Shown here: in pieces, positions 37,351 through 47,496 of the stretch
How positions within the stretch are numbered: the stretch's first letter is position 1
Layout of the letters: each line of letters starts with the position of its first letter
DNA from: Acidobacteriota bacterium
GTDB taxonomy: Bacteria; Acidobacteriota; Vicinamibacteria; Vicinamibacterales; UBA2999
Length of the DNA stretch: 64,000 bases
Assembly (NCBI GenBank): GCA_018000455.1
Contig: JAGNJW010000004.1
Span: 62,001-126,000, forward strand
Reading direction: 5' to 3'
Notes under the pieces: model-generated
Told to the model about the DNA's origin: nothing
Database searches by the model: none
What the model saw: only the letters and a program-made list of their open reading frames with translations
Position numbers and translations under genes: made by a program

Positions 37351-38250
37351 GTGTCGGACGTAAACCAGCCGCAGCATCTGCCGGTGATGGTCGACGAAAC
37401 CACGCGGTTCCTGCTGCCCGAACGCGGGGGCACTTACGTGGATTGCACGCTCGGGCTCGGCGGCCACACGCGCGCCTTGCTCGAACTCGGCGCCGACCTC
37501 GTCGTTGGCATCGATCGCGATCCGACGGCGCTGGCCGCCGCCGCCCGCACGCTCGAGCCCTTTGGTTCGCGCGTGCGTCTCGTGCACGCCGACTACCGCG
37601 ACCTCGACGACGTGCTCGATCGTCAGGCGATCGGCCAGGTGCAGGGAGCGCTGGCCGACCTCGGCGTCTCGTCGATGCAGTTCGACGCGCCCAGCCGTGG
37701 GTTCTCGTTCCGCCGCGACGAGCCGCTCGACATGCGGATGGATCAATCCCGCGGAGAGACGGCCGCCGAGCGGCTGGCCTCGGTGAGTGAAACGGACCTC
37801 GCCGACGTGATCTACCGCTTCGGCGAGGAGCGCAAGTCGCGGCGGGTCGCGCGGGCCATCGTGATGGCGCGCGAGCGCGAAGCCATCACGACCACCGGCC
37901 AGCTGGCGGCCATCGTCCGCCGCGCGGTCGCGGCGCGGGACTGGCAGCGGATCGATCCAGCGACCCGGACGTTCCAGGCGCTGCGGATCTGGGTGAACGG
38001 TGAGCTCGACCGGCTCGACGAGTTCATCCGCCGCGTCGCCGTCCGGCTCGCCACCGGGGGACGGATGGTGGTGATCAGTTTTCACTCGCTGGAGGATCGC
38101 ATCGTGAAGCACACGCTACGCGCCCTCGATCGGGGGGAGGGCGTCGTCCGGGTCCTCACCGGGCGGCCGCTGGTGGCGTCGGAGGACGAGATCGCGCTGA
38201 ATCCGCGGGCGCGCAGCGCCAAGCTGCGGGCCGCGGAACGTCTGGCATGA
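37351..38250 (+). CDS. rsmH: 16S rRNA (cytosine1402-N4)-methyltransferase RsmH
   Basis: A 299-residue SAM-dependent methyltransferase that modifies C1402 of 16S rRNA in the decoding site. HLPVMVDETTRFL opens the protein; the SAM-binding DCTLGLGGHTRALLE and GIDRDPTAL follow; DLGVSSMQFD and RGFSFRRDEPLDMRM are family signatures; FHSLEDRIVK lies near the end. The start is GTG. It takes its usual second position in the cluster and precedes ftsL by 19 nt. Confidence 0.95.
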   Translation: MSDVNQPQHLPVMVDETTRFLLPERGGTYVDCTLGLGGHTRALLELGADLVVGIDRDPTALAAAARTLEPFGSRVRLVHADYRDLDDVLDRQAIGQVQGALADLGVSSMQFDAPSRGFSFRRDEPLDMRMDQSRGETAAERLASVSETDLADVIYRFGEERKSRRVARAIVMAREREAITTTGQLAAIVRRAVAARDWQRIDPATRTFQALRIWVNGELDRLDEFIRRVAVRLATGGRMVVISFHSLEDRIVKHTLRALDRGEGVVRVLTGRPLVASEDEIALNPRARSAKLRAAERLA

Positions 38251-38269
38251 GTCGGCGGGGGAGGACAAC

Positions 38270-38665
38270 GTGGCACACGCGGAAACCTTCGAGTATCAGA
38301 TTCGCAAGGACGTCCGGAACAACCCGATCGTGCGCGAGTTCGACGAGCGCCGGCAACGCGAGTTGTGGAGTTCGCTCGTCATTGGCGCCGTGCTCGTGCT
38401 GGTCGTGATGTTCGACGCCTGGCAGCACTTCGAGCACATCCGCCACGGCTACGCGCTCGACGGTCTGCAGAAGTCACTGTCCGCCGAGGACGACGTGCGG
38501 CGGCACCTGCGTCTCGAGATCGAGACGCTGCGGGCGCCGCAGCGCATCGAACGGATCGCGGTCACGCAGCTGGGCATGATTCAGCCGAAGTCCGGCGACG
38601 CCATCGTGCTCGAACGGGTGCTGCCTGCCGAGCCGCCGGCCCGCTCGGTTGTTGCATCGCGCTGA
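38270..38665 (+). CDS. ftsL: Cell division protein FtsL
   Basis: A 131-residue bitopic membrane protein: a cytoplasmic N-terminus with many charged residues, one transmembrane helix at about 35-52 (SLVIGAVLVLVVMFDAW), and a periplasmic coiled coil with heptad leucines up to about residue 100. FtsL sequences are poorly conserved, and assignment rests on topology plus position between rsmH and ftsI. It works with FtsB and FtsQ to activate septal synthesis. The GTG start follows a strong GGGGGAGGA ribosome site. Confidence 0.82.
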   Translation: MAHAETFEYQIRKDVRNNPIVREFDERRQRELWSSLVIGAVLVLVVMFDAWQHFEHIRHGYALDGLQKSLSAEDDVRRHLRLEIETLRAPQRIERIAVTQLGMIQPKSGDAIVLERVLPAEPPARSVVASR

Positions 38666-38687
38666 ATTCTCGTCGTGGGGAACACCG

Positions 38688-40697
38688 ATGGCTGACCAAC
38701 GTCCCAACGCCTGGCGCCAAACGATCCGGCAGCGCGCGCTCCTCGCCAGCGCTCTGCTGGCGCTGTGGGCGGTCGCCATCGAAGGACGTCTGATCCATCT
38801 GCAGGTCGTGCGCCATGCCGATCTCGTGGCCCGCGCCGACCGTCAGCAGAAGCGTACGATCGATGCGCCGGCCAAACGCGGCGAGATCCGCGATCGCAAC
38901 AACCGTGTGCTCGCCTTCAGCGTGGACGTCGACACGATTTACGCCGTGCCGTCGGACATCGCCGACCCGGCGCGTGCCGCGCGCCAGTTGTGCAGCGCCC
39001 TCGACGATTGCACGCCGGCCGCTCGCGCCGACCTCGAGGAGCGGCTGGGCCGCAAGTCGCAGTTCACCTACGTGCAGCGGTTCGTGTCGCAGAGCGCCTA
39101 CGAACGCGTCAAGGCGCTCGATCTCGAAGGCGTCGGCTTCATGAAGGAGAGCCGTCGCTTCTATCCGAACAAGAAACTCGCCAGCCAGGTGCTCGGCTAC
39201 GTCGGCACCGACAACGTCGGTCTCGGGGGCCTCGAGGCGGCCTACAACAAGGTGATCCTCGGTCACGCGGGCACCGTGCTCGTGCAGACCGATGCCCGGC
39301 GCCGCGCCTTCAGCCGCATCGAGCGGCTGCCGACGTCGGGCGCGACGCTGGAACTCACGATCGACGAGTACCTGCAGCACATCGTCGAACGCGAGCTGGA
39401 GGCCGGCGTCAAGGCCCACAAGGCCGAAGGCGGCACCGCCGTCGTGATGGATCCGGCGACCGGCGAGATCCTGGCGATGGCCAGTTACCCGACGTTCAAT
39501 CCGAACGCCTTCAAGGCGGCCACGCCGGAGGCCCGCAAGAACCGCGCCGTCACCGACCTCTACGAACCCGGATCGACCTTCAAGCTCGTCACGGCCTCGG
39601 CTGCGATCGAGGAGGGGGTCATGACACCGAACGACCCGATCGACGTCAGCGCCGGGCAGATCAGCTTCAAGGGCCGCGTCGTGCGCGACGACCACCGCTA
39701 CGGCGTCCTGACCTTCGGCGACGTGATCGTGAAGTCGAGCAACGTCGGCGCCATCAAGATCGGGCTCGAACTCGGCGCCGACCGCCTCGGCGCCTACATC
39801 AGCCGCTTCGGCTTCGGCCGGCCGTCGTCGAGCGAGTTCCCGGGCGAAAGCCCCGGCATCGTCTGGAATCCATCGAAATTGAACGACTCGGCTCTGGCGT
39901 CGGTGTCGATGGGCTACCAGGTGGGTGTGACGCCCCTCCAGATGGTGGCGGCGACGGCCGCCGTGGCCAACGGCGGGCGCCTCATGAAGCCGCGCATCGT
40001 TGGCGCCATCGTGCGTGACGGTGTGCGCACGGCGACCGAGCCGATCGAGGTGCGGCGCGCCATCAGCGCCCGCACGGCCAGCGAGCTGACGACCATCATG
40101 GAAGACGTCGTCACACGCGGCACCGGCCGCAACTTCACGCAGGTCGAAGGGTTCACCGTAGCGGGCAAGACCGGCACGGCGCAGAAGCTCGTCAACGGTG
40201 CCTACTCGCATTCCGAGTTCAACGTCTCGTTCACGGCGTTCGTCCCGTCGCGCAAACCGGTCTTCGCCATCACCGTCGTCGTCGACACGCCGCGCAACGG
40301 CTTCTATTACGGCGCCTCGGTCGCCGGTCCGATCTTCCAGAAGATCGCCGACACGGCCCTCAGGCATCTCGGCGTGCCGCCGACCGTGTTCCCGGCGCCG
40401 CCAGTGCTGGTCGACCGCAAGGCACAGCGGCAGGCGGTGGCGCCGGGCCAGCCGGTGGTCGTGACGGTCGACGACGCCGGCGGCCGCGCCATGCCGGACC
40501 TCGTCGGCCTGAGCGCCCGCGAGGCGTTGCGGCGGATGGCCCGGCTCGGCGTGTCGCTGAAGATGCAGGGCGTCGGCCTCGTCGTGGCGCAGTATCCCGA
40601 AGCCGGCGACAGCGTCGCTGTCGGCGGCTCGTCGACGATCGTGCTCGCCCGTGATCTGGCGCGTATCGCCCGTGCCACCGCGGGAGGCACGCCGTGA
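38688..40697 (+). CDS. ftsI: Peptidoglycan D,D-transpeptidase FtsI (PBP3) with C-terminal PASTA domain
   Basis: A 669-residue septal transpeptidase. A transmembrane helix at about 12-32 is followed by the PBP dimerisation domain (RGEIRDRNNRVLA). Catalytic motifs are STFK (Ser296, Lys299), SSN (350-352) and KTG (494-496). The last 65 residues (MPDLVGLSAREALRRM onward) form one PASTA domain, as in Gram-positive and many Acidobacteriota FtsI/SpoVD. It crosslinks septal peptidoglycan and pairs with FtsW encoded downstream. Its start follows the ftsL stop by 22 nt; murE overlaps its stop by 4 nt. Confidence 0.95.
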   Translation: MADQRPNAWRQTIRQRALLASALLALWAVAIEGRLIHLQVVRHADLVARADRQQKRTIDAPAKRGEIRDRNNRVLAFSVDVDTIYAVPSDIADPARAARQLCSALDDCTPAARADLEERLGRKSQFTYVQRFVSQSAYERVKALDLEGVGFMKESRRFYPNKKLASQVLGYVGTDNVGLGGLEAAYNKVILGHAGTVLVQTDARRRAFSRIERLPTSGATLELTIDEYLQHIVERELEAGVKAHKAEGGTAVVMDPATGEILAMASYPTFNPNAFKAATPEARKNRAVTDLYEPGSTFKLVTASAAIEEGVMTPNDPIDVSAGQISFKGRVVRDDHRYGVLTFGDVIVKSSNVGAIKIGLELGADRLGAYISRFGFGRPSSSEFPGESPGIVWNPSKLNDSALASVSMGYQVGVTPLQMVAATAAVANGGRLMKPRIVGAIVRDGVRTATEPIEVRRAISARTASELTTIMEDVVTRGTGRNFTQVEGFTVAGKTGTAQKLVNGAYSHSEFNVSFTAFVPSRKPVFAITVVVDTPRNGFYYGASVAGPIFQKIADTALRHLGVPPTVFPAPPVLVDRKAQRQAVAPGQPVVVTVDDAGGRAMPDLVGLSAREALRRMARLGVSLKMQGVGLVVAQYPEAGDSVAVGGSSTIVLARDLARIARATAGGTP

Positions 40698-42199
40698 CGT
40701 TCGACCGCCTGACCGCCGCTCTCGGAGACCTGGTCGTCTCGACGACCCAGGCTCCCGGCAGCGACTCGCGGCGCGCCATCGCGGACGTGGCCTACGACTC
40801 GCGACGTGTCACGGCCGGCGCGGCTTTCGTCGCACTTCGCGGGCTCAAGGCGGATGGACTCGACTTCGTGCCCGAAGCCCTGGCGCGCGGCGCTGCCGTC
40901 GTCGTGAGCGAGGCAACGCGTCCGGCCGGCCTCGAGGTGCCGTGGCTGGTGGTGCGGGATGGCCGGCTGGCCCTCGCGCTACTCGGTGCCGAAGTGCACC
41001 AACACCCGAGCCACGAGATTCCAGTCATCGGCGTGACCGGCACCAACGGCAAGACCACAACGGCATACCTGCTGGCCGCCGTGCTCGATGCGGCCGGTCT
41101 TGCGCCCGGCGTGCTCGGCACGGTGAGCTACCGGATCGGGCGCCGGGCCCGCGAGGCGGCTCGCACTACGCCCGAGGCCTCGGACGTGCAGGCGCTGCTG
41201 CGTGAGATGGTTACGGCCGGTAACCGCGCCTGCGTGATGGAGGTGTCGTCGCACGCACTGGCGCTGCGCCGCGTCGACGGCGTGCGTTTCGTGGCGGCCG
41301 TGTTCACCAACCTGACGCGCGACCACCTCGACTTCCACGCCGACATGGAATCGTACTTCGCCGCCAAGCGCCGGTTGTTCGAGATGCTCGGCCCGGGCAC
41401 GCCCGGCGTCATCAACGCCGACGACCCGCGCGCCGCCGCGCTGGTCGCCACCAGCCCGCGAGCGCTGACCTACGGCATCCAGAAGCCCGCGGACGTGCGT
41501 CCCGAGGGACTGGTGATGGACCTGGCCGGGGTGCGCTTCACGGCCATGACACCCGCCGGTCCCATCGCGATCCGCTCCGCGCTCGTCGGCCGTCCCAACG
41601 TCTACAACCTGCTGGCGGCCATTGCCACCGCCACCGCCATTGGCACCCCACGTGACGCGATTGGCGGCGGGCTCGAGCGGCAGACCGGCGTGCCCGGCCG
41701 GTTCGAGGTCGTCTCGAGTCCCGGCGACGGCGTGACGGTGGTGGTCGACTACGCGCACACCGACGATGCGCTTCGCAATCTCATCGAAACGGCACGGCCG
41801 CTCGCGACCGGTCGCGTCATCACGGTGTTCGGCTGCGGCGGCGACCGCGACCGCACCAAGCGGCCGCTGATGGGCATGGTGGCGGCGCGCCTCAGTGACG
41901 TGGTCGTCATCACCTCCGACAACCCTCGCAGCGAGGATCCGCTGGCGATTATCGACGAGATTCGCCGGGGCATCCCGGCCGGCGGGGCTGCCTCCGGCCG
42001 GACGCCTGACGTGACTTCGATCGTCGACCGCGCCGCGGCCATCGAGAAGGCCGTCCAACTGGCCCGCCCGGGCGACGTCGTGCTGGTGGCCGGCAAGGGC
42101 CACGAGAAGACCCAGCACATCGCCGACCGCGTTCTGGCCTTCGACGACGCCGATATCTCGCGTGCCGCGCTGGCCCGCCGCCATGCGAGGGCGATCTAG
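40694..42199 (+). CDS. murE: UDP-MurNAc-L-Ala-D-Glu:meso-diaminopimelate ligase MurE
   Basis: A 501-residue cytoplasmic Mur ligase. The ATP site is GVTGTNGKTTTAYLL; TPEASDVQALL and EVSSHALALRRV bind substrate; SDNPRSEDPL is the DNPR motif that selects meso-diaminopimelate, indicating a Gram-negative-type peptide stem. VLVAGKGHEKTQ lies near the end. GTG start overlapping the ftsI stop (GTGA) shows coupling. murF begins 2 nt later. Confidence 0.96.
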   Translation: MTFDRLTAALGDLVVSTTQAPGSDSRRAIADVAYDSRRVTAGAAFVALRGLKADGLDFVPEALARGAAVVVSEATRPAGLEVPWLVVRDGRLALALLGAEVHQHPSHEIPVIGVTGTNGKTTTAYLLAAVLDAAGLAPGVLGTVSYRIGRRAREAARTTPEASDVQALLREMVTAGNRACVMEVSSHALALRRVDGVRFVAAVFTNLTRDHLDFHADMESYFAAKRRLFEMLGPGTPGVINADDPRAAALVATSPRALTYGIQKPADVRPEGLVMDLAGVRFTAMTPAGPIAIRSALVGRPNVYNLLAAIATATAIGTPRDAIGGGLERQTGVPGRFEVVSSPGDGVTVVVDYAHTDDALRNLIETARPLATGRVITVFGCGGDRDRTKRPLMGMVAARLSDVVVITSDNPRSEDPLAIIDEIRRGIPAGGAASGRTPDVTSIVDRAAAIEKAVQLARPGDVVLVAGKGHEKTQHIADRVLAFDDADISRAALARRHARAI

Positions 42200-42201
42200 C
42201 G

Positions 42202-43605
42202 ATGCAGCTGGCAGAGGGCACCTACTCCGCGTCGGATCTCGCAGCCGCCGTTGGCGGCCGCCAGGTCTCCGGTGCGCCGACGCGCCGTCTGGGCCGCGTG
42301 TCGATCGACTCACGCTCGCTGGCGCCGGGCGACCTCTTCTTCGCCATCGTCGCCGCGCGAGACGGCCACGACTTCGTGCCGGCCGCGGTGGCCAGGGGCG
42401 CCGCCGGAGTCGTCGTGCAACGCGCGACCGGCATGCCGGCAGGCGCCGAAGCCGTCGTCGTCGAAGTGCCCGATACCCTGCAGGCTCTGCAGTCGCTTGG
42501 ACGGGCGGTGCGCCGCGCCTCGGCGGCGCGCGTCGTGGCTATCACGGGCAGCGCCGGCAAGACCACGACCAAGGACGCGATCGCCGCCGTCGTCGGCACG
42601 AAGTACCGCGTGGTCAAGAACCGCGGCAACCTCAACAACCATCTCGGCCTCCCGATCTCACTGGTCGAGCTCCGGGCGTGCCCTGAGGTGGCCGTGATGG
42701 AACTCGGCATGAACCACGCCGGCGAGATTCGCGTGCTCGTCGGTCTGGCCGAGCCCGACATCCGCGTTTGGACCAACGTCGGCGACGCCCATATCGGCTA
42801 CTTCGGCTCCCGAGAGGCGATCGCCGACGCCAAGGCGGAGATTCTCGAGCAGGCCTCAGCATCGACGGTGTTCGTCGGCAACGCCGACGATCCGCTGGTG
42901 ATGGCGCGCGCGGCCACGTTCGGCGGGCGCACGGTCACCTTCGGCGTGTCGGCCGGCGCCGACGTGCGGGCGGTCGACATCGACGACCGCGGCATTGCGG
43001 GCACCTCCGCCACCGTGCGCACGCCGGCGGGCGAGATGATGCTCACGATCGCGCTGCCCGGCCGGGGCCATCTGCTGAACGCGCTGGCCGCAACGGCCGT
43101 CGGCCTCGAGCTCGGGATCGACACCGCGACCATCGCCCGCGAACTGGCGGCGCTCGTGCCAACCGAACACCGCGGCGTCTCCCTCACGACGCCGTCGGGC
43201 GCCACGATTCTCGACGACAGCTACAACTCGAGCCCCGCGGCGCTGCTGCGCGCGCTCGATGTGCTCGGGGCCAGCCATCCGGCCGGCCGCCGGGTCGCCG
43301 TGCTGGGCGAGATGCTCGAACTGGGCGACCAGGCGATCACGCTCCACGAGGCCTGCGGCAGGCACGCCGCGGCCGCCGGCGTCGAGCGCCTCGTCACCGT
43401 GGGCGGCGAACCGGCGCGCCGGCTGGGCGAGGCCGCAGTGGCCGCTGGTCTCGGGTCCGGCCAGGTGCGCCATGCCGCCACCAGCGACGAGGCGGCCACG
43501 CTCGTGTCGCGCGAGCTTGGCGCCGGCGATCTCGTACTCGTGAAGGGTTCGCGCGGTATCAAGACCGATACCGTCGTGGCACGGCTCATGGCGGGAGGGG
43601 CGTAG
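42202..43605 (+). CDS. murF: UDP-MurNAc-tripeptide:D-Ala-D-Ala ligase MurF
   Basis: A 467-residue Mur ligase completing the pentapeptide. The ATP site is [33 protein letters not shown] and [11 protein letters not shown] are MurF signatures, as is [12 protein letters not shown]. The N-terminal domain uses [14 protein letters not shown] for UDP-sugar binding. Its stop shares the G of the mraY GTG (1-nt overlap). The D-Ala-D-Ala supplier ddl is not found in this cluster. Confidence 0.96.
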   Translation: MQLAEGTYSASDLAAAVGGRQVSGAPTRRLGRVSIDSRSLAPGDLFFAIVAARDGHDFVPAAVARGAAGVVVQRATGMPAGAEAVVVEVPDTLQALQSLGRAVRRASAARVVAITGSAGKTTTKDAIAAVVGTKYRVVKNRGNLNNHLGLPISLVELRACPEVAVMELGMNHAGEIRVLVGLAEPDIRVWTNVGDAHIGYFGSREAIADAKAEILEQASASTVFVGNADDPLVMARAATFGGRTVTFGVSAGADVRAVDIDDRGIAGTSATVRTPAGEMMLTIALPGRGHLLNALAATAVGLELGIDTATIARELAALVPTEHRGVSLTTPSGATILDDSYNSSPAALLRALDVLGASHPAGRRVAVLGEMLELGDQAITLHEACGRHAAAAGVERLVTVGGEPARRLGEAAVAAGLGSGQVRHAATSDEAATLVSRELGAGDLVLVKGSRGIKTDTVVARLMAGGA

Positions 43606-44690
43606 TGCTCTATCACCTCCTCTTTCCGCTCGCTCCGCAGTTCGGCGTGCTCAACGTCACCCGCTACATCACGTTCCGGACGGCCGTCGCCAGCATCTCG
43701 GCGCTCGTCATCTCACTGGTCCTCGGGCCGTGGTTCATCCGCCGGCTCCGAGAGTTCCAGATCGGCCAGGTCATCCGGCAGGAAGGGCCGCAGTCGCATC
43801 GCGCCAAGGCTGGCACGCCGACGATGGGTGGCCTGCTCATCCTGACGGCGGCGCTCGTGCCGACACTGCTGTGGGCCGACCTGACGAACGTCTTCATCTG
43901 GATCGCCGTCGTCGCCACCACCGCCTTCGGCGCCATCGGCTTCCTCGACGACTACCTGAAGATCACGCGCCGCTCCTCGGGCGGACTGGCCGCGCGCTAC
44001 AAGATGGGCTTGCAGCTCGTCGTCGCGGCCCTGGTCGGCCTGACGTTGCTCTGGCTCTCGGGGCACAACCAGTACACGACGCGCCTCACCTTCCCGTTCT
44101 TCAAACAGTTCGTTCCCGACCTCGGCTGGGGCTACGTGCCGTTTGCGACGTTGTTGCTGACCGGCGCCTCGAATGCCGTCAATCTCACCGACGGCCTCGA
44201 CGGGCTGGCCATCAGCACCTTCGCGGTGGCCGCGGCCTGCTTCACGGCGCTGGCCTACGTCACCGGCCATGCCGTCTTCGCCGAGTACCTGCTGCTCGTG
44301 CGGATTCCGGCGACCGCAGAGCTCACCGTGTTCTGCGGCGCGCTGGTCGGCGCTGCCCTCGGGTTCCTCTGGTACAACTGCTATCCGGCCGAGATCTTCA
44401 TGGGTGATGTCGGCTCGCTCGCCCTCGGCGGCGCGCTCGGCACCGTGGCCATCCTCATCAAGCAGGAGCTGCTGCTCGGTATCGTCGGTGGCGTCTTCGT
44501 GATGGAGGCGGTGTCGGTCATCCTCCAGGTCGGCTCCTTCAAGCTCACCGGCAAGCGCATCTTCCGCATGGCGCCGCTGCATCACCATTTCGAGCTCCTC
44601 GGCTGGAGTGAGCCCAAGATCATCACCCGGTTCCTGATCCTGGCGATCCTCTTCGCCCTGCTCAGCCTGACGACGCTGAAGCTTCGATGA
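43605..44690 (+). CDS. mraY: Phospho-MurNAc-pentapeptide-transferase MraY
   Basis: A 361-residue inner-membrane enzyme with ten helices that makes lipid I on undecaprenyl phosphate. Marks are [26 protein letters not shown] (catalytic aspartates), [25 protein letters not shown] and [14 protein letters not shown]. The GTG start (LYHLLFPL) overlaps the murF stop by 1 nt; the frame open further upstream is antisense to nothing but lies inside murF. The murD ATG overlaps its stop by 4 nt. Confidence 0.96.
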   Translation: MLYHLLFPLAPQFGVLNVTRYITFRTAVASISALVISLVLGPWFIRRLREFQIGQVIRQEGPQSHRAKAGTPTMGGLLILTAALVPTLLWADLTNVFIWIAVVATTAFGAIGFLDDYLKITRRSSGGLAARYKMGLQLVVAALVGLTLLWLSGHNQYTTRLTFPFFKQFVPDLGWGYVPFATLLLTGASNAVNLTDGLDGLAISTFAVAAACFTALAYVTGHAVFAEYLLLVRIPATAELTVFCGALVGAALGFLWYNCYPAEIFMGDVGSLALGGALGTVAILIKQELLLGIVGGVFVMEAVSVILQVGSFKLTGKRIFRMAPLHHHFELLGWSEPKIITRFLILAILFALLSLTTLKLR

Positions 44691-46075
44691 TGACAGCCAC
44701 CACTCCCCTCGGGCCTCGCGGACGGGCGTTCTCGGTGACGGGACAGCGCGTCGTCGTGGTGGGCGCTGGGCGCAGCGGGCTGGCCGCCGCCCAGCTGCTG
44801 GTCTCGCGTGGCGCCGTGGTCACGCTGACCGATCGCGCGACCGCGATTCCCGACGAAGGACGGCTGCGATCCCTTGGCGTGGCGCTCGACCTGGGCGGCC
44901 ACGATTGGTCACGCTTCATCGGCGCCGACCTCATCGTCACGAGTCCAGGCGTCCCGCCGGAGCTGGCGCCCCTGACGGCGGCGCGCGCCGCCGGCGTGCC
45001 GGTCATCGGCGAACTGGAGCTGGCGTCACGATGGCTCGCTGGCCGGATCATCGCCATCACCGGCACCAAGGGGAAGTCCACGACGACGACCCTGGTCGGC
45101 AAGATGCTCGACGCCTCGGGCAGGCGCGTGCTGGTCGGCGGCAACATCGGCGTGCCGCTCAGCGCGCACGTCGACCAGTCGACGCCCGAGACGCTGCACG
45201 TCGTCGAAGCCAGCAGCTTCCAGCTCGAGGCGACCGACACGTTCCACCCGACGATTGCGGCGCTGCTGAACCTCTCGGCCGACCACCTCGACCGCCATCC
45301 GGCCGAGGCGGCGTATGCCGCGGCGAAGGCGCGGATCTTCGCCAACCAGACCGCCGACGACTGGCGAGTCGTCAACGCCGATCAGCCCGAAACGGTCGCC
45401 CTGGCCAAGGGCTTCGCCGCGCGCGAGCTGCAGTACTCGTCGACCCAGGCACTGGCGGCCGGGGTGTCGGTGCGCGGTGGCGTCGTGTGGCGGCGCACCT
45501 CCGGCGGCGACGTGGCGCTGGCGCCGCTCGGCGCCGTGCGCCTGCCCGGGCGCCACATGACGTCGAACGTCGTGGCGGCTTGTGCCATCAGCGCGCTTGC
45601 CGGGGCCACGCCGGCCGGCATGGCAGCGGCGCTCGAGTCGTTCGATGGCCTCGAGCACGTGCTCGAGTTCGTGGCCGAGGTCGACGGCGTGCGCTACGTG
45701 AACGACTCGAAGGCCACCAACATCGACGCCGCCGGGCGCGCGATCGAAAGCTTCGACGATGTCGTCGTCATCGTCGGTGGCAGGTACAAGGGCGGCCGGT
45801 TCGAGGACCTGATCGAACCGCTGGCGTCTCGCGGACGGGCCGTCGTGGCCATCGGCGAGGCGCGTCCGCTGGTGCAAGCGGCGCTGGCGTCGGCGCTGCC
45901 GGTCGTCGAGGCGGCGACGATGGCCGAAGCAGTGGCCCGGGCCCGCCAGCTCGCGCGGCCCGGCGGAGTCGTGCTGCTGGCGCCAGCGTGCTCGAGTTTC
46001 GACATGTTTCAGGACTACGCGGCACGGGGCCGCGCGTTCAAGGAAGCGGTGCGGGGGCTCAGGAACAGCGGCTAG
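44687..46075 (+). CDS. murD: UDP-MurNAc-L-Ala:D-Glu ligase MurD
   Basis: A 462-residue Mur ligase adding D-glutamate. [16 protein letters not shown] starts the Rossmann domain; the ATP loop is [22 protein letters not shown] and [11 protein letters not shown] are conserved; [12 protein letters not shown] and [17 protein letters not shown] [12 protein letters not shown] are C-terminal marks. Two adjacent ATGs (44687 and 44690) are possible. Unlike its neighbours it is followed by a long 293-nt non-coding stretch before ftsW. Confidence 0.95.
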   Translation: MMTATTPLGPRGRAFSVTGQRVVVVGAGRSGLAAAQLLVSRGAVVTLTDRATAIPDEGRLRSLGVALDLGGHDWSRFIGADLIVTSPGVPPELAPLTAARAAGVPVIGELELASRWLAGRIIAITGTKGKSTTTTLVGKMLDASGRRVLVGGNIGVPLSAHVDQSTPETLHVVEASSFQLEATDTFHPTIAALLNLSADHLDRHPAEAAYAAAKARIFANQTADDWRVVNADQPETVALAKGFAARELQYSSTQALAAGVSVRGGVVWRRTSGGDVALAPLGAVRLPGRHMTSNVVAACAISALAGATPAGMAAALESFDGLEHVLEFVAEVDGVRYVNDSKATNIDAAGRAIESFDDVVVIVGGRYKGGRFEDLIEPLASRGRAVVAIGEARPLVQAALASALPVVEAATMAEAVARARQLARPGGVVLLAPACSSFDMFQDYAARGRAFKEAVRGLRNSG

Positions 46076-46117
46076 CGGCCGGGGGCTGGCGGCTACGCGG
46101 ATGGTATTCGGGCGGGC

Positions 46118-46240
46118 GAGAGGTGAGCAGTCATCAGCCGGGTGGTGGCGATTGGGAGCTGGCCGCTGGGAGCGCAGGTCGTCTTGGCCTGCGAGGCTGG
46201 TGTCCCAGTCCCCCATCTGGCTGATGACTGCTGACCGCTC
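46118..46240. repeat. Long imperfect inverted repeat (stem-loop element) between murD and ftsW
   Basis: The arms AGCAGTCATCAGCC (46126-46139) and its exact complement (46219-46232) are flanked by further imperfect pairing out to 46118 and 46240. Inner arms CTGGGA/TCCCAG and GCAGG/CCTGC extend the hairpin. It has no T run, so it is not a normal terminator. It looks like a REP- or MITE-like non-coding element or a structured leader of ftsW. Confidence 0.7.
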
Positions 46241-46256
46241 GCGGCCCATACGGTTC

Positions 46257-46320
46257 GCCGAGCGGCCGGACGCCTGATTCGCGTCCGGACAAGTGTTTCG
46301 GTTCAAGTCCTCCGGCACTT
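46257..46320 (+). other. tRNA-like fragment upstream of ftsW
   Basis: GCCGAGCGGCC (46257-46267) resembles a D-arm. CCGGACGC and GCGTCCGG (46266-46288) pair perfectly around a 7-nt loop, like an anticodon arm. GGTTCAAGTCC (46300-46310) is a tRNA T-loop sequence. The T stem and acceptor do not pair properly, so I do not call it a functional tRNA. A small hairpin, GAGGGC/GCCCTC (46339-46354), follows just before the ftsW ribosome site. Confidence 0.35.
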
Positions 46321-46368
46321 TAGGGGGCGGTTTCCCTTGAGGGCATCTGCCCTCCCGGGCGGGAGAGT

Positions 46369-47493
46369 ATGGCGCGGAAGCTTCAATCTGACAAGTGGCT
46401 GTTCCTGGCGACCCTGGCGCTGGTCTGCGTCAGCATCGTCATGGTCTACAGCGCCTCGGCGGTGATGGCGTTGGAACGCTTCCAGCAGCCGTATCACTAC
46501 GTCATCCGGCAGGCGATGTGGGCCCTGTTCGGCCTCGCCGTGCTGTCGATCGTCATGCGGATCGACTACCGCACCTACCGGAACGAACAGGTGATTTGGG
46601 CCGTGGTGGCAGTCGTGGTGCTGATGCTGGTGGCGGTGCTCTTCGCACGGCCGATCAAGGGCTCACGCCGCTGGTTCGGGGTGGGCGGGTTCGGCATCCA
46701 GCCGTCGGAACTGGCCAAGATGGCGGCCATCTTCTTCACCGCCTACACCCTCGATCGCCGCATGCACCGCATCAACGACGTGAAGTACGTCCTGGCGCCG
46801 ATCGCCCTCATCGTCGGGGGGCTCGCCGGCCTCATCTTGCTCGAACCCGACTTCGGCACGTCGGTCGCCATGGGCATCGTCGTCGGCGCGATGGTGATGA
46901 CGGCCGGCTTGAGCTATCGCTACATCTTCGGCCTTGCGCTCGTGCTGCTCCCGGCCGGATACCTGGTGCTCATCTCGGCGCCCTACCGTTGGCGTCGCAT
47001 CGTGGCGTTCTGGAATCCCGAGGCCGATCCGCTCGGCGACGGCTTTCACCTGCTGCAATCGCTCATCGCCGTCGGCAGCGGCGGCTGGCTCGGACGCGGG
47101 TTGATGGGCGGGATTCAGAAGCTGTTCTACCTCCCGGAACCGCACAACGACTTCATCTTCGCGGTCATCGCCGAGGAACTCGGCTTCGTCGGCGCCACCC
47201 TCGTCGTGCTGTGCTTTGCGGTGATCGCCTGGCGCGGTCTCAGGACCGCCACCTCGGCGCCTGACAGGTTCGGGGCCCTCCTCGCCATGGGCATCACGAT
47301 GATGGTCGTGGCCCAGGCGCTCGTGAACTTGAGCGTCGTGCTCGGCTTGATGCCGACCAAGGGCATTCCCCTGCCGCTCGTGAGCAGTGGTGGATCGTCG
47401 CTGCTGGTCAATCTGGCCGCCATCGGCGTGCTGCTCAACATCTCGCAGCACGCGGTGCGCGAGGGATCCGCCGTGGAGCCGGGAGCCGCGTGA
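46369..47493 (+). CDS. ftsW: Lipid II polymerase FtsW (SEDS family)
   Basis: A 374-residue SEDS glycosyltransferase with ten transmembrane helices that polymerises septal peptidoglycan with FtsI. Signatures are RRWFGVGGFGIQPSELAK, ILLEPDFGTS, GSGGWLGRGL and YLPEPHNDFIFAVIAEELG, with the catalytic aspartate in the last. A GGGAGAG ribosome site precedes the ATG. The 293-nt gap upstream suggests its own promoter or regulatory structure. murG starts 3 nt after its stop. Confidence 0.95.
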   Translation: MARKLQSDKWLFLATLALVCVSIVMVYSASAVMALERFQQPYHYVIRQAMWALFGLAVLSIVMRIDYRTYRNEQVIWAVVAVVVLMLVAVLFARPIKGSRRWFGVGGFGIQPSELAKMAAIFFTAYTLDRRMHRINDVKYVLAPIALIVGGLAGLILLEPDFGTSVAMGIVVGAMVMTAGLSYRYIFGLALVLLPAGYLVLISAPYRWRRIVAFWNPEADPLGDGFHLLQSLIAVGSGGWLGRGLMGGIQKLFYLPEPHNDFIFAVIAEELGFVGATLVVLCFAVIAWRGLRTATSAPDRFGALLAMGITMMVVAQALVNLSVVLGLMPTKGIPLPLVSSGGSSLLVNLAAIGVLLNISQHAVREGSAVEPGAA

Positions 47494-47496
47494 TCC

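Noticed and set aside
46257..46320. Functional tRNA gene
   Set aside because: The T stem (TTCGG against CCTCC) and acceptor do not pair, so only a tRNA-like fragment is reported.
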